Origin: Bacteroidales bacterium UBA6408
GTDB lineage: Bacteria > Bacteroidota > Bacteroidia > Bacteroidales > UBA932
Assembly: GCA_002439805.1 (NCBI GenBank)
Contig: DJPQ01000060.1
Location: 11,065-27,286, forward strand
Reading direction: 5' to 3'
Length of the DNA stretch: 16,222 nucleotides
The translations under genes and the position numbers were made by a program. This document shows, piece by piece, positions 8,042 through 15,131 of the stretch. Under the pieces are notes generated by a model. It was not told the origin of the DNA. It made no database searches and worked only from the letters and a program-made list of their open reading frames with translations. Numbering within the stretch: position 1 is the stretch's first letter; the number at the start of each line of letters is the position of its first letter.

Positions 8042-8887
8042 CTAATCAAATTCAACTACCTCGCCCTCGAAGTCGCCGCCTTCATAGTCATTGCGCCGTT
8101 CACTCGCATCGGCTTCGGTCTGTCTCCCGCTTTCAATCCGGACGGAGCCATCAATGACCGCAGTTGCCGTCTCCTCTCCGCCCGAGACGGTGACAAAAAG
8201 GCCGGAGTAAGTCCCGGGAGGGAGCATAATCCAGGCGTCCAATGGCTCAGAAGCGCCTGCGGGCCGGTCTATTCCCGTCAGCCGTATGGATTTTCCGCCG
8301 TTCACAAGCTTCTCCTCCGCAAGGCCGCTGACATCATAGTCTCCGCAGATGTCATCTTCGGAATTGAGGACTATGTTCTGTACATTCTGCACAAAATCCA
8401 TCATAACCCTGACGTGCAGAGCCCCGCAGTGCCTACGGAAGCGAAGCCTGCCATCCTCGGCACAGGCGACAAGGTGCGGCGCGTTGCCTGCAATGTGGGA
8501 CTCAAAACTGTCATGCCATTTCTGTTCGGACGGGATGCGGACACGTCCGTCGGCGCAAGGGGAATAGCCCTCCTCCGAATATGGCCAGTAGGCATAGACC
8601 TCACCCTTTGCCTCCGGACCGAAGATTTCCGCCTCGCCGCTCTTGCCTATGCAGTAGGCGCGCGGAGTCCAGCAGGAATTGGCAGAAGACCCGGAATATA
8701 CCCCAATCCTTGACTCCGGCAACGTCCAGACAAAGGAGTCGTCTTCCACCATCTGCGCACGAAGGAGACACACGCCCTGCTCCGCGAGCTCCGGCTCCGC
8801 CTCTACGGGAAGTCTTTCCACGCAGGAAAGCGCCGTCAGAAACATTCCGACCATCATTAACATCCCTATAAGAATTGACTTTTTCAT
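8042..8887 (-). CDS. Fimbrillin-like lipoprotein without a beta-helix
   Basis: A 281-residue lipoprotein with the lipid on C22 (lipobox TALSC). The start at 8887 is preferred to 8923 because it opens directly with the signal peptide (MKKSILIG), sits after a strong purine-rich site, and shares ATGA with the upstream stop. The mature part looks like the fimbrillin-like fold: an RIGVYSG strand, a conserved YAYWPYS motif, and later PPGTYSGLFVTV. The same pattern (W-x-x-GD-x-I, then Y-x-x-x-P) opens the two larger lipoproteins just upstream, but this one stops before any beta-helix. Seven mature cysteines are present. It ends in a very acidic tail (EGGDFEGEVVEFD). Fimbrillin-like proteins can be pilus subunits or stand-alone surface lipoproteins; no fimbrial assembly gene is nearby, so the latter is more likely. 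Confidence 0.62.
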   Translation of the reverse strand: MKKSILIGMLMMVGMFLTALSCVERLPVEAEPELAEQGVCLLRAQMVEDDSFVWTLPESRIGVYSGSSANSCWTPRAYCIGKSGEAEIFGPEAKGEVYAYWPYSEEGYSPCADGRVRIPSEQKWHDSFESHIAGNAPHLVACAEDGRLRFRRHCGALHVRVMMDFVQNVQNIVLNSEDDICGDYDVSGLAEEKLVNGGKSIRLTGIDRPAGASEPLDAWIMLPPGTYSGLFVTVSGGEETATAVIDGSVRIESGRQTEADASERRNDYEGGDFEGEVVEFD

Positions 8888-10923
8888 ATCCCCTCCTCCT
8901 GTTTCTGATAGCATCCCGGCCAAAGTCCGGACGCATCACGCACATTTCCGTAGCAGTCCGTCTCAAGCGCATTGCGGCCGCCGACCCGAATTGTCCTCAG
9001 CCAGCCCAAGAAAGCAGTTCCAATGCCGCCTTCGCCGCCAAGAACGGTGTCTGAGGTCAGCAGAGACTCAATCTGCGCTGATGTCGGCAGGTACTGAGCC
9101 TTGTCCGCAGGCAGCGCCCAGCTCCACACATAGCCGTTGCCCCGCTCCGGGGCTGCGCAGCAGTCCGGAACGCCCACTGCATTGTCATTGACGCCGGCCG
9201 AGCCCCCGGTCATTGTCCAGGAGTATGTCTCACCGAGCGAGACATTGGCCGGCGTTGCCAGACAGGCGCTGCCGTACTGGTTATAGCCGACGCTGCGGAG
9301 AAAATAGGTCGCGGCGGCCGTGTAGAAGCTGTAGCCCGTCGCGTTTACATTATAGACGATGTTATTGGCCATGAACGCATTGTTCATCCCGGCCCCCGCT
9401 CCGCAGCGCAGGGCATACCGGCATCCGGCGACGCTCTGAACCATTGTGGTATTGAGCATTATGAAGTTCGCCGCGCCGGATGAAACCGCAGCCGGTTCGG
9501 AGGAGCCGCTGTTCCCGTTGCCCCAGAAGAGGCAGTTGTTCAGCGCCAGCGTGGAATTTGCGGCCTTTGAGAAATGCAGGGCCGAGCCGTAGTTGGAACC
9601 GATGTTGTCGATGAAACGGCAGTTCGTGAGCCATACGGGAATCTGTCCCTGCACGGTGACTGCGGCCTGATTTCCCGAGACAGATCTGGTACTGTTCCCG
9701 ATGAAGTCGCAGCGGGCGATGGTTATGCCGCCGGAAGTTGCCGATGGAGGAACAGAGAGCACAGGCACATTGGCGGCGGAATTGCCGATGAAGCGGCAGT
9801 TTTCCAATGTCAGAGTCCCGCCGCCGAAGGTGAGTATTGTATTGGTGCAGCCGGTGAAAGTGAGGTTCCGGATTGTCAGGTCGCAGTCCGACGCCGCCTT
9901 CTGGATGAAGGCCTTGGTCGCGATTCCCTTGACGCTGTGCCCCATACCGTCGATGACGCCGTCGAAACCGCTGCCGCAGCCTTTCCACGAGACACCGGTC
10001 ATGTCAATGTCATTGTGGATATAGACAGTCTTTGCCCCGGTCGAGGAGAGCAGGAGAAAATCAGAGGCGTCACGGACATGAAGCACGTCATTTCCGTCAG
10101 GCTCGAACTCAAGCTCAGGAAATTCCAAGACTTTGGCCGGGGCAATCACGCGGGTTCCGCCCCCGAAGAAAGAGAGCATCATTGCCTTGCCGTCAGCGCT
10201 CCACAGAGTTGCCTTGAATCCGCCGGAGTATTCTCCCGAGGGGATTGCGATATATATCAGGGCAGGCTCGGACGACAGCGTCAGACCGTCTTCCCCGAAA
10301 GTCATCGTCAAGTCCGAGGAGCCGCCGGCAGGTTCCGTCTCTCCCGTGAAACGCCCCTCGGCATCCTTCAGGAGGCAAAACTCCCCGCTGAGCTGTTCTC
10401 CGCCCATGGAGCAGAGACTGACGCCCTTGAGGACAGTTCCCTCGGCATCCTTGAGCGAAAGCCTGACGAGCGAAGACAGATGCCTGAGCTTCATGTCCTC
10501 ATAACTGGAGCCGGAGGCCCACATCGGAGCCGCAGCCGGGTCAAAACTGTCGGCAACATAACGCTGCTCCGCTGGAAAAGTCACGACATCCGGGCTTTCC
10601 GTTGCGGGATAGAGTATGTTGAACGGGGCATACAGGCCGCCTCGGAATGCAAAGGATGCTGTCCGTCGGCCGCTCTGTTCCGCATCAAGGGCGGCCGACG
10701 GCACTCCGTTGAGAGATATTCGGTCTCCCTCCTGCCAACACGTATGGTAGACATTGCCGTCCTTGCCGCCGATACAGGTTCTGGTGGTGGCACCGTCCTC
10801 TATCGTGACAGCAAGGGTCAGCCGCTCTCCGGCACTTCCGCCGGCAGTTGCGGCATCCTTGGTGCAGGATGCCGCAGCACAGGCAGATGTCAGAAATAGT
10901 ATGCTCTTGAGAAAACTGTTCAT
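8884..10923 (-). CDS. Fimbrillin-like plus beta-helix surface lipoprotein (679 aa)
   Basis: A lipoprotein with the lipid on C20 (lipobox AAASC). Residues about 35-275 look like a fimbrillin-like module (TRTCI, CWQEGDRISLNG, FNILYPA). From about 295 to 560 it turns into a right-handed parallel beta-helix, with rungs such as ENCRFIGN (374-381), ARCDFIGN (403-410), TNCRFIDN (433-440) and NNCLFWGN (462-469), each Cys/Asn-rich at the turn. It closes with a conserved tail: IGTAFLGWL, then a PGCY-type ending. Such proteins are common uncharacterised surface lipoproteins of Bacteroidales; the beta-helix resembles that of polysaccharide lyases, but I see no catalytic motif. It follows the 784-residue paralogue after 21 bases and overlaps the next gene by ATGA. 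It probably binds glycans or acts as an adhesin-like scaffold. Confidence 0.75.
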   Translation of the reverse strand: MNSFLKSILFLTSACAAASCTKDAATAGGSAGERLTLAVTIEDGATTRTCIGGKDGNVYHTCWQEGDRISLNGVPSAALDAEQSGRRTASFAFRGGLYAPFNILYPATESPDVVTFPAEQRYVADSFDPAAAPMWASGSSYEDMKLRHLSSLVRLSLKDAEGTVLKGVSLCSMGGEQLSGEFCLLKDAEGRFTGETEPAGGSSDLTMTFGEDGLTLSSEPALIYIAIPSGEYSGGFKATLWSADGKAMMLSFFGGGTRVIAPAKVLEFPELEFEPDGNDVLHVRDASDFLLLSSTGAKTVYIHNDIDMTGVSWKGCGSGFDGVIDGMGHSVKGIATKAFIQKAASDCDLTIRNLTFTGCTNTILTFGGGTLTLENCRFIGNSAANVPVLSVPPSATSGGITIARCDFIGNSTRSVSGNQAAVTVQGQIPVWLTNCRFIDNIGSNYGSALHFSKAANSTLALNNCLFWGNGNSGSSEPAAVSSGAANFIMLNTTMVQSVAGCRYALRCGAGAGMNNAFMANNIVYNVNATGYSFYTAAATYFLRSVGYNQYGSACLATPANVSLGETYSWTMTGGSAGVNDNAVGVPDCCAAPERGNGYVWSWALPADKAQYLPTSAQIESLLTSDTVLGGEGGIGTAFLGWLRTIRVGGRNALETDCYGNVRDASGLWPGCYQKQEEGI
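8890..8900 (-). promoter_or_regulatory. Purine-rich ribosome binding site deciding the start at 8887
   Basis: On the minus strand AGGAGGAGGGG lies just before the ATG at 8887, inside the last codons of the upstream beta-helix gene. Strong Shine-Dalgarno sites are not the rule in Bacteroidota, so its fit supports the short start and coupling of the two genes. Confidence 0.55.
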
Positions 10924-10944
10924 CTGAGTTTTGTGTATAGATAT

Positions 10945-13299
10945 CTACTCCTGGGTGTTATGGTATGAGCCCGGATAGATTTTCACTCGTGGCTTACCGA
11001 GAATATCTACGTCATACGCTCCGAGTTCCTTGAGCCATGCGGAGAATGCCGTGCCTATGGCCGCGTTTGATTCGACGGCGAGAGTCACAGCATCCTTTGT
11101 GGCAAGGGTGAATCCGGGATATGTTGCGGCTTCGCCTTCCACGAAAGGATATTTGAATACCTCGTGCTTGATTCCACGGATGGTGCAGGCTATAGGTTTA
11201 TTTTTCGTAAGATAATCAGCCTTTTTCGGAGCTTCGGTCAAGGCGAAACAATTTGAGGATTTGAATGTTCCATCACCTGCATAACCACGGTACATACTAT
11301 ATGACATATTCAAATAATAACCTCCAGGCAACAACAAAGCCTGACAAGAAGAACCCTCAACATTGTTCTGATTCATCAAACAGTTTACCATCGTCGCCGG
11401 AGAGTCCTGCAGCTTGCTGCCGACAATTGCCAGCGCACGGTCACTCGTGTAGGAAGACCCCCAGATGGTTGTATTGGCAATCACGGTACATCCCTCGCAG
11501 GTTATAAGACTTCCATTTTTAGATATCTTGCTGTCCGCCGCCTTAAAGGTACAGTTATTCATAGCAATACGGGAACCGACATTTCCGTAAATATCATATT
11601 CAAAGTCGCCTGTGGACTCCTCTGTTTTATCGTTCCCCCAAAAACTGCATGCATTGAAGAACACCATCGGGGCAAGAGGTTTGTCAGATGCATTATCACA
11701 GAACAACGCCGCTGCACTCGAGGCTTCACCAGTCACCTTGTTTCTCTCGAAACGGCAGTTGTTGAAACGGATCTGACCGCCCGTAGCCGCCTTTGCAATC
11801 AACACTGCTGCGCCGCTGCCTGAAACTTCATTTCCAGAGAAGAGACAGTCTTCGCAAGAGAAAATGATTTCAGCATCTTGCCTCGCTACTACCGGGTTCG
11901 GGGGAGTTATGCACAACCCGGCGCCATTTTTTGCCGTGTTTGCAGAGAACTCACAAGATTTTGCTGTCACGAAAGCATTTGTGTTGACCGTCATGGCCGC
12001 ACCATTGCCTTTTTTCGTAGTATTGGAAGTGAACTTGCAGTTCTCCAATGCCAAACTGCCGCAGGAAGCAATGAGAGCCACAGCAGTGCAGCCGCTGAAA
12101 TTCACATTCTCAAGTTTTGCAGCAAGATTGGAATCCGCAAATTTTGAAGAAGCTGTGGTCTCGAAAACAGTCGGAGCCTCCGCTTCGGTGCTTCCGCTGA
12201 TTGTGAGTTTGCATTCACCCACTCCGGCAACAGCCTCATAGGTCCACAACGGCGTCGTGTAAGTACCGTCGGCAAGATGAATGGTGACGCCGTTGCGCAT
12301 CATTGCCGAGGCAAGCGTATTGCTCCGGAATGCCGGCAAGGTCTTCAAGCTTGAAAAAGCGAGCGGGGAGTCCGCTGCAAGGCCTGTCCCTTTGCCGTCA
12401 ACAGAAAAGTAATAGTCGGTGACGCTCCTGCTCTCGACATTATCCTTGAGCCCATAAATCTTGCCCGGCTTGAGCTGAACGGCATTTTCATAGTATGAGG
12501 CCGTGTGATTGCCGCCGTCTTTGGTCAGGCAAAGGATGAAACCGTCGCCGTCCTTGGCATCCGCAGCTGTCTGGCCGTTACCCGGAAGCGGGAGGTAATA
12601 TGTGCCCGCGCCCTTTATTCCGAACGTCACGTTTGCTTTCGCCGAGGCCGGTTTGCCGAGAGAAACGTTGCCTTCGGCATCAAAACTGACAGGGAATGTT
12701 CCCGAACATGATGTGATGCCGCTGCCGTATGCCCCGAAAAGGATGCCCGTCGCATCGACAGTCTCCGTCTTGACCTCCATAATCGTGGATATGGCCCTGA
12801 AATCGAGAACGCGTGCATCCGCAGTGGTTCTCGCGGCATAGTATGCGGCATCTCCGAGCACGGACTTGGCCTCGGGAGCACTGCCGAAATCCACGGTAAA
12901 GACAGGCGCGGCGCCATCTTCATCGGCCTTGGTCAGAGTCACTTCCAGAGTCTCGGGCCAGACCGCGTAATAGACGTCGGAGGTCTCGACTGTAGCGGTG
13001 AATCTGCCCCCCCCATTTTGGAGCGTAACCTCTTCACTTATAACAGTTTTGGAATTACCCTCGGCATCCAGGCTGATGATCTTTATCCTGTCGCCTTCCT
13101 CCCAAGAGGCTTGAATGCCGTCGATGACCACCTTGGTTTTCGGGACACCAGTGAAAGTCAGAGTGACGGGGTTGAGCAGTTTCTGCTGAGCCGGAACATT
13201 GTCTCCGTCAGAAGGAATCACCTCCTGTATATCCTTATTGCAGGAAACCGCAGCGGCCGCACAGAGGGCAGCAAAACATAATGCGTGAATCGTTTTCAT
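10945..13299 (-). CDS. Fimbrillin-like plus beta-helix surface lipoprotein (784 aa)
   Basis: A lipoprotein with the lipid on C20 (lipobox AAVSC). The start at 13299 is chosen because GGAGGAG (13306-13312) sits 6 bases upstream and the signal peptide begins at once; a start at 13314 would lie on that site. Residues about 42-290 are a fimbrillin-like module (VVIDGIQASWEEGDRIKI, VYYAVWPE). A linker YFSVDGKGTG (297-306) leads to a beta-helix with regular rungs: CKFTSN (421), CEFSAN (449), CLFSGN (485), CRFERN (515) and CSFWGN (551), roughly C-x-F-x-x-N-x4-G-x-G/A-A. The tail IGTAFSAWL...PGSY matches its 679-residue neighbour. A run of eight G lies at codons 96-98. The beta-helix part (about 11200-12200) is visibly poorer in GC than the neighbours. 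Ligand unknown. Confidence 0.77.
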   Translation of the reverse strand: MKTIHALCFAALCAAAAVSCNKDIQEVIPSDGDNVPAQQKLLNPVTLTFTGVPKTKVVIDGIQASWEEGDRIKIISLDAEGNSKTVISEEVTLQNGGGRFTATVETSDVYYAVWPETLEVTLTKADEDGAAPVFTVDFGSAPEAKSVLGDAAYYAARTTADARVLDFRAISTIMEVKTETVDATGILFGAYGSGITSCSGTFPVSFDAEGNVSLGKPASAKANVTFGIKGAGTYYLPLPGNGQTAADAKDGDGFILCLTKDGGNHTASYYENAVQLKPGKIYGLKDNVESRSVTDYYFSVDGKGTGLAADSPLAFSSLKTLPAFRSNTLASAMMRNGVTIHLADGTYTTPLWTYEAVAGVGECKLTISGSTEAEAPTVFETTASSKFADSNLAAKLENVNFSGCTAVALIASCGSLALENCKFTSNTTKKGNGAAMTVNTNAFVTAKSCEFSANTAKNGAGLCITPPNPVVARQDAEIIFSCEDCLFSGNEVSGSGAAVLIAKAATGGQIRFNNCRFERNKVTGEASSAAALFCDNASDKPLAPMVFFNACSFWGNDKTEESTGDFEYDIYGNVGSRIAMNNCTFKAADSKISKNGSLITCEGCTVIANTTIWGSSYTSDRALAIVGSKLQDSPATMVNCLMNQNNVEGSSCQALLLPGGYYLNMSYSMYRGYAGDGTFKSSNCFALTEAPKKADYLTKNKPIACTIRGIKHEVFKYPFVEGEAATYPGFTLATKDAVTLAVESNAAIGTAFSAWLKELGAYDVDILGKPRVKIYPGSYHNTQE
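13007..13014 (-). repeat. Homopolymer of eight G in the coding strand
   Basis: The plus strand has eight C in a row, so the coding strand reads G8, giving Gly96-Gly97-Gly98 of the 784-residue lipoprotein. A one-base slip would shift the frame early and abolish the protein. It is the longest G/C homopolymer I noticed in the window. Confidence 0.7.
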
Positions 13300-13305
13300 T
13301 TTCAT

Positions 13306-13312
13306 CTCCTCC
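13306..13312 (-). promoter_or_regulatory. Ribosome binding site deciding the start at 13299
   Basis: GGAGGAG on the minus strand, 6 bases before the ATG at 13299. Two other in-frame ATGs lie on it (13314) or directly after it (13305), so spacing favours 13299. The site follows the stop of the 44-codon ORF (13318) closely. Confidence 0.55.
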
Positions 13313-13317
13313 ATAAG

Positions 13318-13452
13318 TTAAATTTCCTCTCTCTCCCACATCTGAAGCTTTGCTTCAAGCTCATTTTCTGACGTCGCGAATCCCGTTTCGATGAAAACGG
13401 ATGACACGGATAGTTCCGGTTCGGAATAGAATCGTTTCTTTAGATTTTCCAT
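13318..13452 (-). CDS. Small 44-residue protein at the head of the lipoprotein genes
   Basis: An ATG at 13452 opens 44 codons ending in TAA at 13318-13320, only 18 bases before the 784-residue lipoprotein start. The peptide starts MENLKKRFYSEPELSV, continues with SSVFIETGF, and ends in a charged helix-like tail (ELEAKLQMWEREEI). There is no signal peptide or membrane segment. The Y-x-x-P-E-hydrophobic start followed by E-x-G resembles short uncharacterised peptides I associate with Bacteroidales surface-protein operons; this is a recollection of a pattern, not a database match. It fills most of the roughly 200-base gap after the glycosidase, which otherwise has no reason to be there. Function unknown. 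It could be a leader peptide controlling the next gene, or a small regulatory protein. Confidence 0.55.
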   Translation of the reverse strand: MENLKKRFYSEPELSVSSVFIETGFATSENELEAKLQMWEREEI

Positions 13453-13513
13453 AATGCTTTAGCGTTATAATGTTGTAAATTGTTTTCAAGAGTCCTCAAA
13501 TTCACGGCATCGA
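13453..13513 (-). other. Gap between the glycosidase stop and the small ORF
   Basis: Sixty-one bases, AT-rich near the small ORF. A TTTG at 13497-13500 could be a -33 element, but no good TAnnTTTG element follows at the right distance, and no clear terminator for the glycosidase gene is seen. Read-through from the upstream promoter is the simplest reading, although a weak internal promoter is possible. Confidence 0.35.
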
Positions 13514-14968
13514 CTACCGTTCGCCCGTATCGACATGGTTCCTGTCAATGAGAATGACCGGGCAATCCCAAAGAGGCAGCGCGGGGAGATAGAACCCATC
13601 CGTCTCCGCTATTCCGTAGCCCCGCAGGGCGGTTCGCAGGCTGTGGACATTCCCCGAAAGCATATCCACATACACGAGATTGCGCTTAACCACATCCAAT
13701 CCATTGATTGTCAAGGATACGGTCTCACGTTCAAGGCGGCTGTCCGGAATCCTGTCCCCGAACCACAGTGCGCAGCCCACAACCTTGCCGTCCTTTTCTA
13801 TTCCGACACATTTGATTCGGCGACTGCACTGCGACTCGACGCCAACGGCATCCGAAGGATTAATGTCTCCGGTAATCAGGCCCGTGACATTCCGCACGGC
13901 ATGGAACTTAGGCCGCATATAGACAGGCTCGCCGCGCAGGTTGGTGCGAATCAGCCCGAAGGACTGAATCATCCAGCCGTAGTTCAGGTCGGTCATCGTG
14001 AACACGGAATAAGGGCAACCCATGCCCCAGTGGGTGAGCATGCTCCGCAGATCCCATTTTGCCTGACGATATTCGTCCCACTCGTACCCGTTCAGCGCAT
14101 GACCATACTCTAAGACAGCAGGACAGCCGGTCTCTCCCTGCAGCAGCCGTGTGCCGGGAGCGACTTCCGCAAGTTCGGCCTTCAGTCTCTCAACATAATA
14201 TACGGTGTTTTCCGGAATCGGCCAGTAGGCGTGATAGGTGATGTAGTCCATATATTTCACTCCTCCTCTCGCGGCAATGGCGTTCACTGCCTGCATTATG
14301 TACTTGCGGTCAGGACTCGTCGAGGCAAGAGCACATATCTTCACGTCAGAATCAATTTCCCTGATTGCCGCAGCCGTGCGCACGAAAAGATTGGCATACA
14401 GGTCGTAGGAGTCGAGAGCCTTCCTGTGATCCGGCTCGTTCCATACCTCATACATGGTGACCTTGCCCTTGTAGCGCCTCACCACGGCCTTCACATACTT
14501 GAGCCAGGCGTCCATAATCGGGCCGTCGGGAAAAAGATTCGCGTCGAGGTCGGCGCCGTGGTCGGAATAGACCGGGTTGCCGTAGCACAGGCACATCCAC
14601 GGATGAACTCCGAGTTCAATCAGCCCGTCAACATGAGCGTCCAGCCACTCAAAATCGTATTTGCCCTTCTTCTGTTCGGTCTTTGCCCATCCGCTCTGAA
14701 GCCGGGCATAGCCCACGCCTGTCTGCGGCACATATTGCTTGAACTTTTCAAAATGAGCATAGTCCCGGTCCATAGTCTCGCATCCGACGCTCCACCACGA
14801 CGTCTGCGAAAGGTCGGAGTTGCGGGCCTGCAGATGACCGATGAGGGGCAGCGGAGCCGGATGGGCGCAGATGTTGTCCCAGGTGACGGAAGACGCGACA
14901 GGTTTCTGCGCGGATGACACGAAAGCCGCACACGAAAGCGCGAGCAAAGTCAATGCAGTCTTTTTCAT
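13514..14968 (-). CDS. Secreted clan GH-A glycoside hydrolase, GH39-like
   Basis: A 484-residue enzyme with a cleavable signal peptide (1 to about 20, ending VSSAQ). The start at 14968 is chosen because the signal peptide begins there (MKKTALTLLALS) after an A-rich leader; starts at 15007 or 15037 would add a long N-terminal stretch before it. The TIM-barrel signature of clan GH-A is clear: GWAKTEQKKGKYDFEWLD (93-110), the acid/base E178 in YEVWNEPD (173-180), YITYHAYW (242-249), and the probable nucleophile E279 in LLQGETGCP (275-283). A C-terminal beta region follows from about 385. This pattern fits GH39 (beta-xylosidase/iduronidase-like retaining enzymes) best; GH5- or GH42-like membership is possible. 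It lacks a lipobox, so it is likely periplasmic, acting on imported oligosaccharide. It is the first gene read from the 15085-15114 promoter. Confidence 0.8.
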   Translation of the reverse strand: MKKTALTLLALSCAAFVSSAQKPVASSVTWDNICAHPAPLPLIGHLQARNSDLSQTSWWSVGCETMDRDYAHFEKFKQYVPQTGVGYARLQSGWAKTEQKKGKYDFEWLDAHVDGLIELGVHPWMCLCYGNPVYSDHGADLDANLFPDGPIMDAWLKYVKAVVRRYKGKVTMYEVWNEPDHRKALDSYDLYANLFVRTAAAIREIDSDVKICALASTSPDRKYIMQAVNAIAARGGVKYMDYITYHAYWPIPENTVYYVERLKAELAEVAPGTRLLQGETGCPAVLEYGHALNGYEWDEYRQAKWDLRSMLTHWGMGCPYSVFTMTDLNYGWMIQSFGLIRTNLRGEPVYMRPKFHAVRNVTGLITGDINPSDAVGVESQCSRRIKCVGIEKDGKVVGCALWFGDRIPDSRLERETVSLTINGLDVVKRNLVYVDMLSGNVHSLRTALRGYGIAETDGFYLPALPLWDCPVILIDRNHVDTGER

Positions 14969-15015
14969 TTTTGTCAGACAGTGTTTTATAAATATGCGGT
15001 TTTTCATAAATTTCT

Positions 15016-15023
15016 TACCTTTG
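15016..15023 (+). promoter_or_regulatory. Probable gntR promoter (-7 element)
   Basis: TACCTTTG on the plus strand perfectly fits the Bacteroidota -7 consensus TAnnTTTG, and its extension into GCA is also typical. No clear TTTG lies at the -33 position. Transcription would start near 15030, giving a leader of about 100 bases before the gntR ATG at 15132 and running through the three ACTGTGGT boxes. A weaker alternative is TATTATTG at 15096-15103. Confidence 0.55.
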
Positions 15024-15039
15024 CAGCCACTTGACATAT

Positions 15040-15083
15040 ACCACAGTCAAGCAGACTACACCCCAACTGTGGTGTACTGTGGT
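15040..15083. promoter_or_regulatory. Three ACTGTGGT boxes, probable GntR operator
   Basis: The core ACTGTGGT occurs at 15066-15073 and 15076-15083 in direct orientation exactly 10 bases apart, and inverted (ACCACAGT) at 15040-15047. All three continue with R-Y. TGTAC (15073-15077) and GTACA (15082-15086) also form a small inverted repeat around the last copy. The boxes lie between the two probable promoters and next to a GntR gene, the normal place for its binding sites. That this protein binds here is inference. Confidence 0.6.
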
Positions 15084-15084
15084 A

Positions 15085-15114
15085 CAAAGATAGTATATTA
15101 TTGACAAATCCAAG
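15085..15114 (-). promoter_or_regulatory. Probable promoter of the leftward operon
   Basis: On the minus strand TATCTTTG (15085-15092) matches the -7 consensus TAnnTTTG, with a TTG at 15111-15113 18 bases upstream as a -33 element. The start of transcription would be near 15080, on top of the ACTGTGGT boxes, with about 110 bases of leader before the glycosidase ATG at 14968. A bound repressor would block it directly. Confidence 0.6.
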
Positions 15115-15131
15115 CATATTTTCAGATTTTT

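Noticed and set aside
8888..8923. Start at 8923 for the fimbrillin-like lipoprotein
   Set aside because: It would add 12 non-signal residues, while 8887 has a strong ribosome site, an ATGA overlap and an immediate signal peptide.
9574..10899. Plus-strand frame of about 441 codons opposite the 679-residue lipoprotein
   Set aside because: It is antisense to a lipoprotein with a lipobox and beta-helix rungs, and shows no signal peptide or motif of its own.
8884..13299. The beta-helix lipoproteins as active polysaccharide lyases
   Set aside because: The fold resemblance is there, but I could not point to a conserved catalytic set, so no enzyme function is claimed.
13300..13314. Upstream in-frame ATGs at 13314 and 13305 for the 784-residue lipoprotein
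   Set aside because: The first coincides with the GGAGGAG ribosome site and the second follows it with no spacing; 13299 has a 6-base spacing and a clean signal peptide.
13343..13357. Inverted repeat TGAAGC/GCTTCA around TTT as a terminator or attenuator
   Set aside because: The stem is only six pairs, has no T-run on the minus strand, and is encoded inside the 44-codon ORF (the EAKLQ region), so it may be chance.
14969..15037. Longer N-terminus for the glycosidase starting at 15037 or 15007
   Set aside because: It would put more than 10-20 polar or charged residues ahead of a normal signal peptide; the start at 14968 opens directly on the signal.
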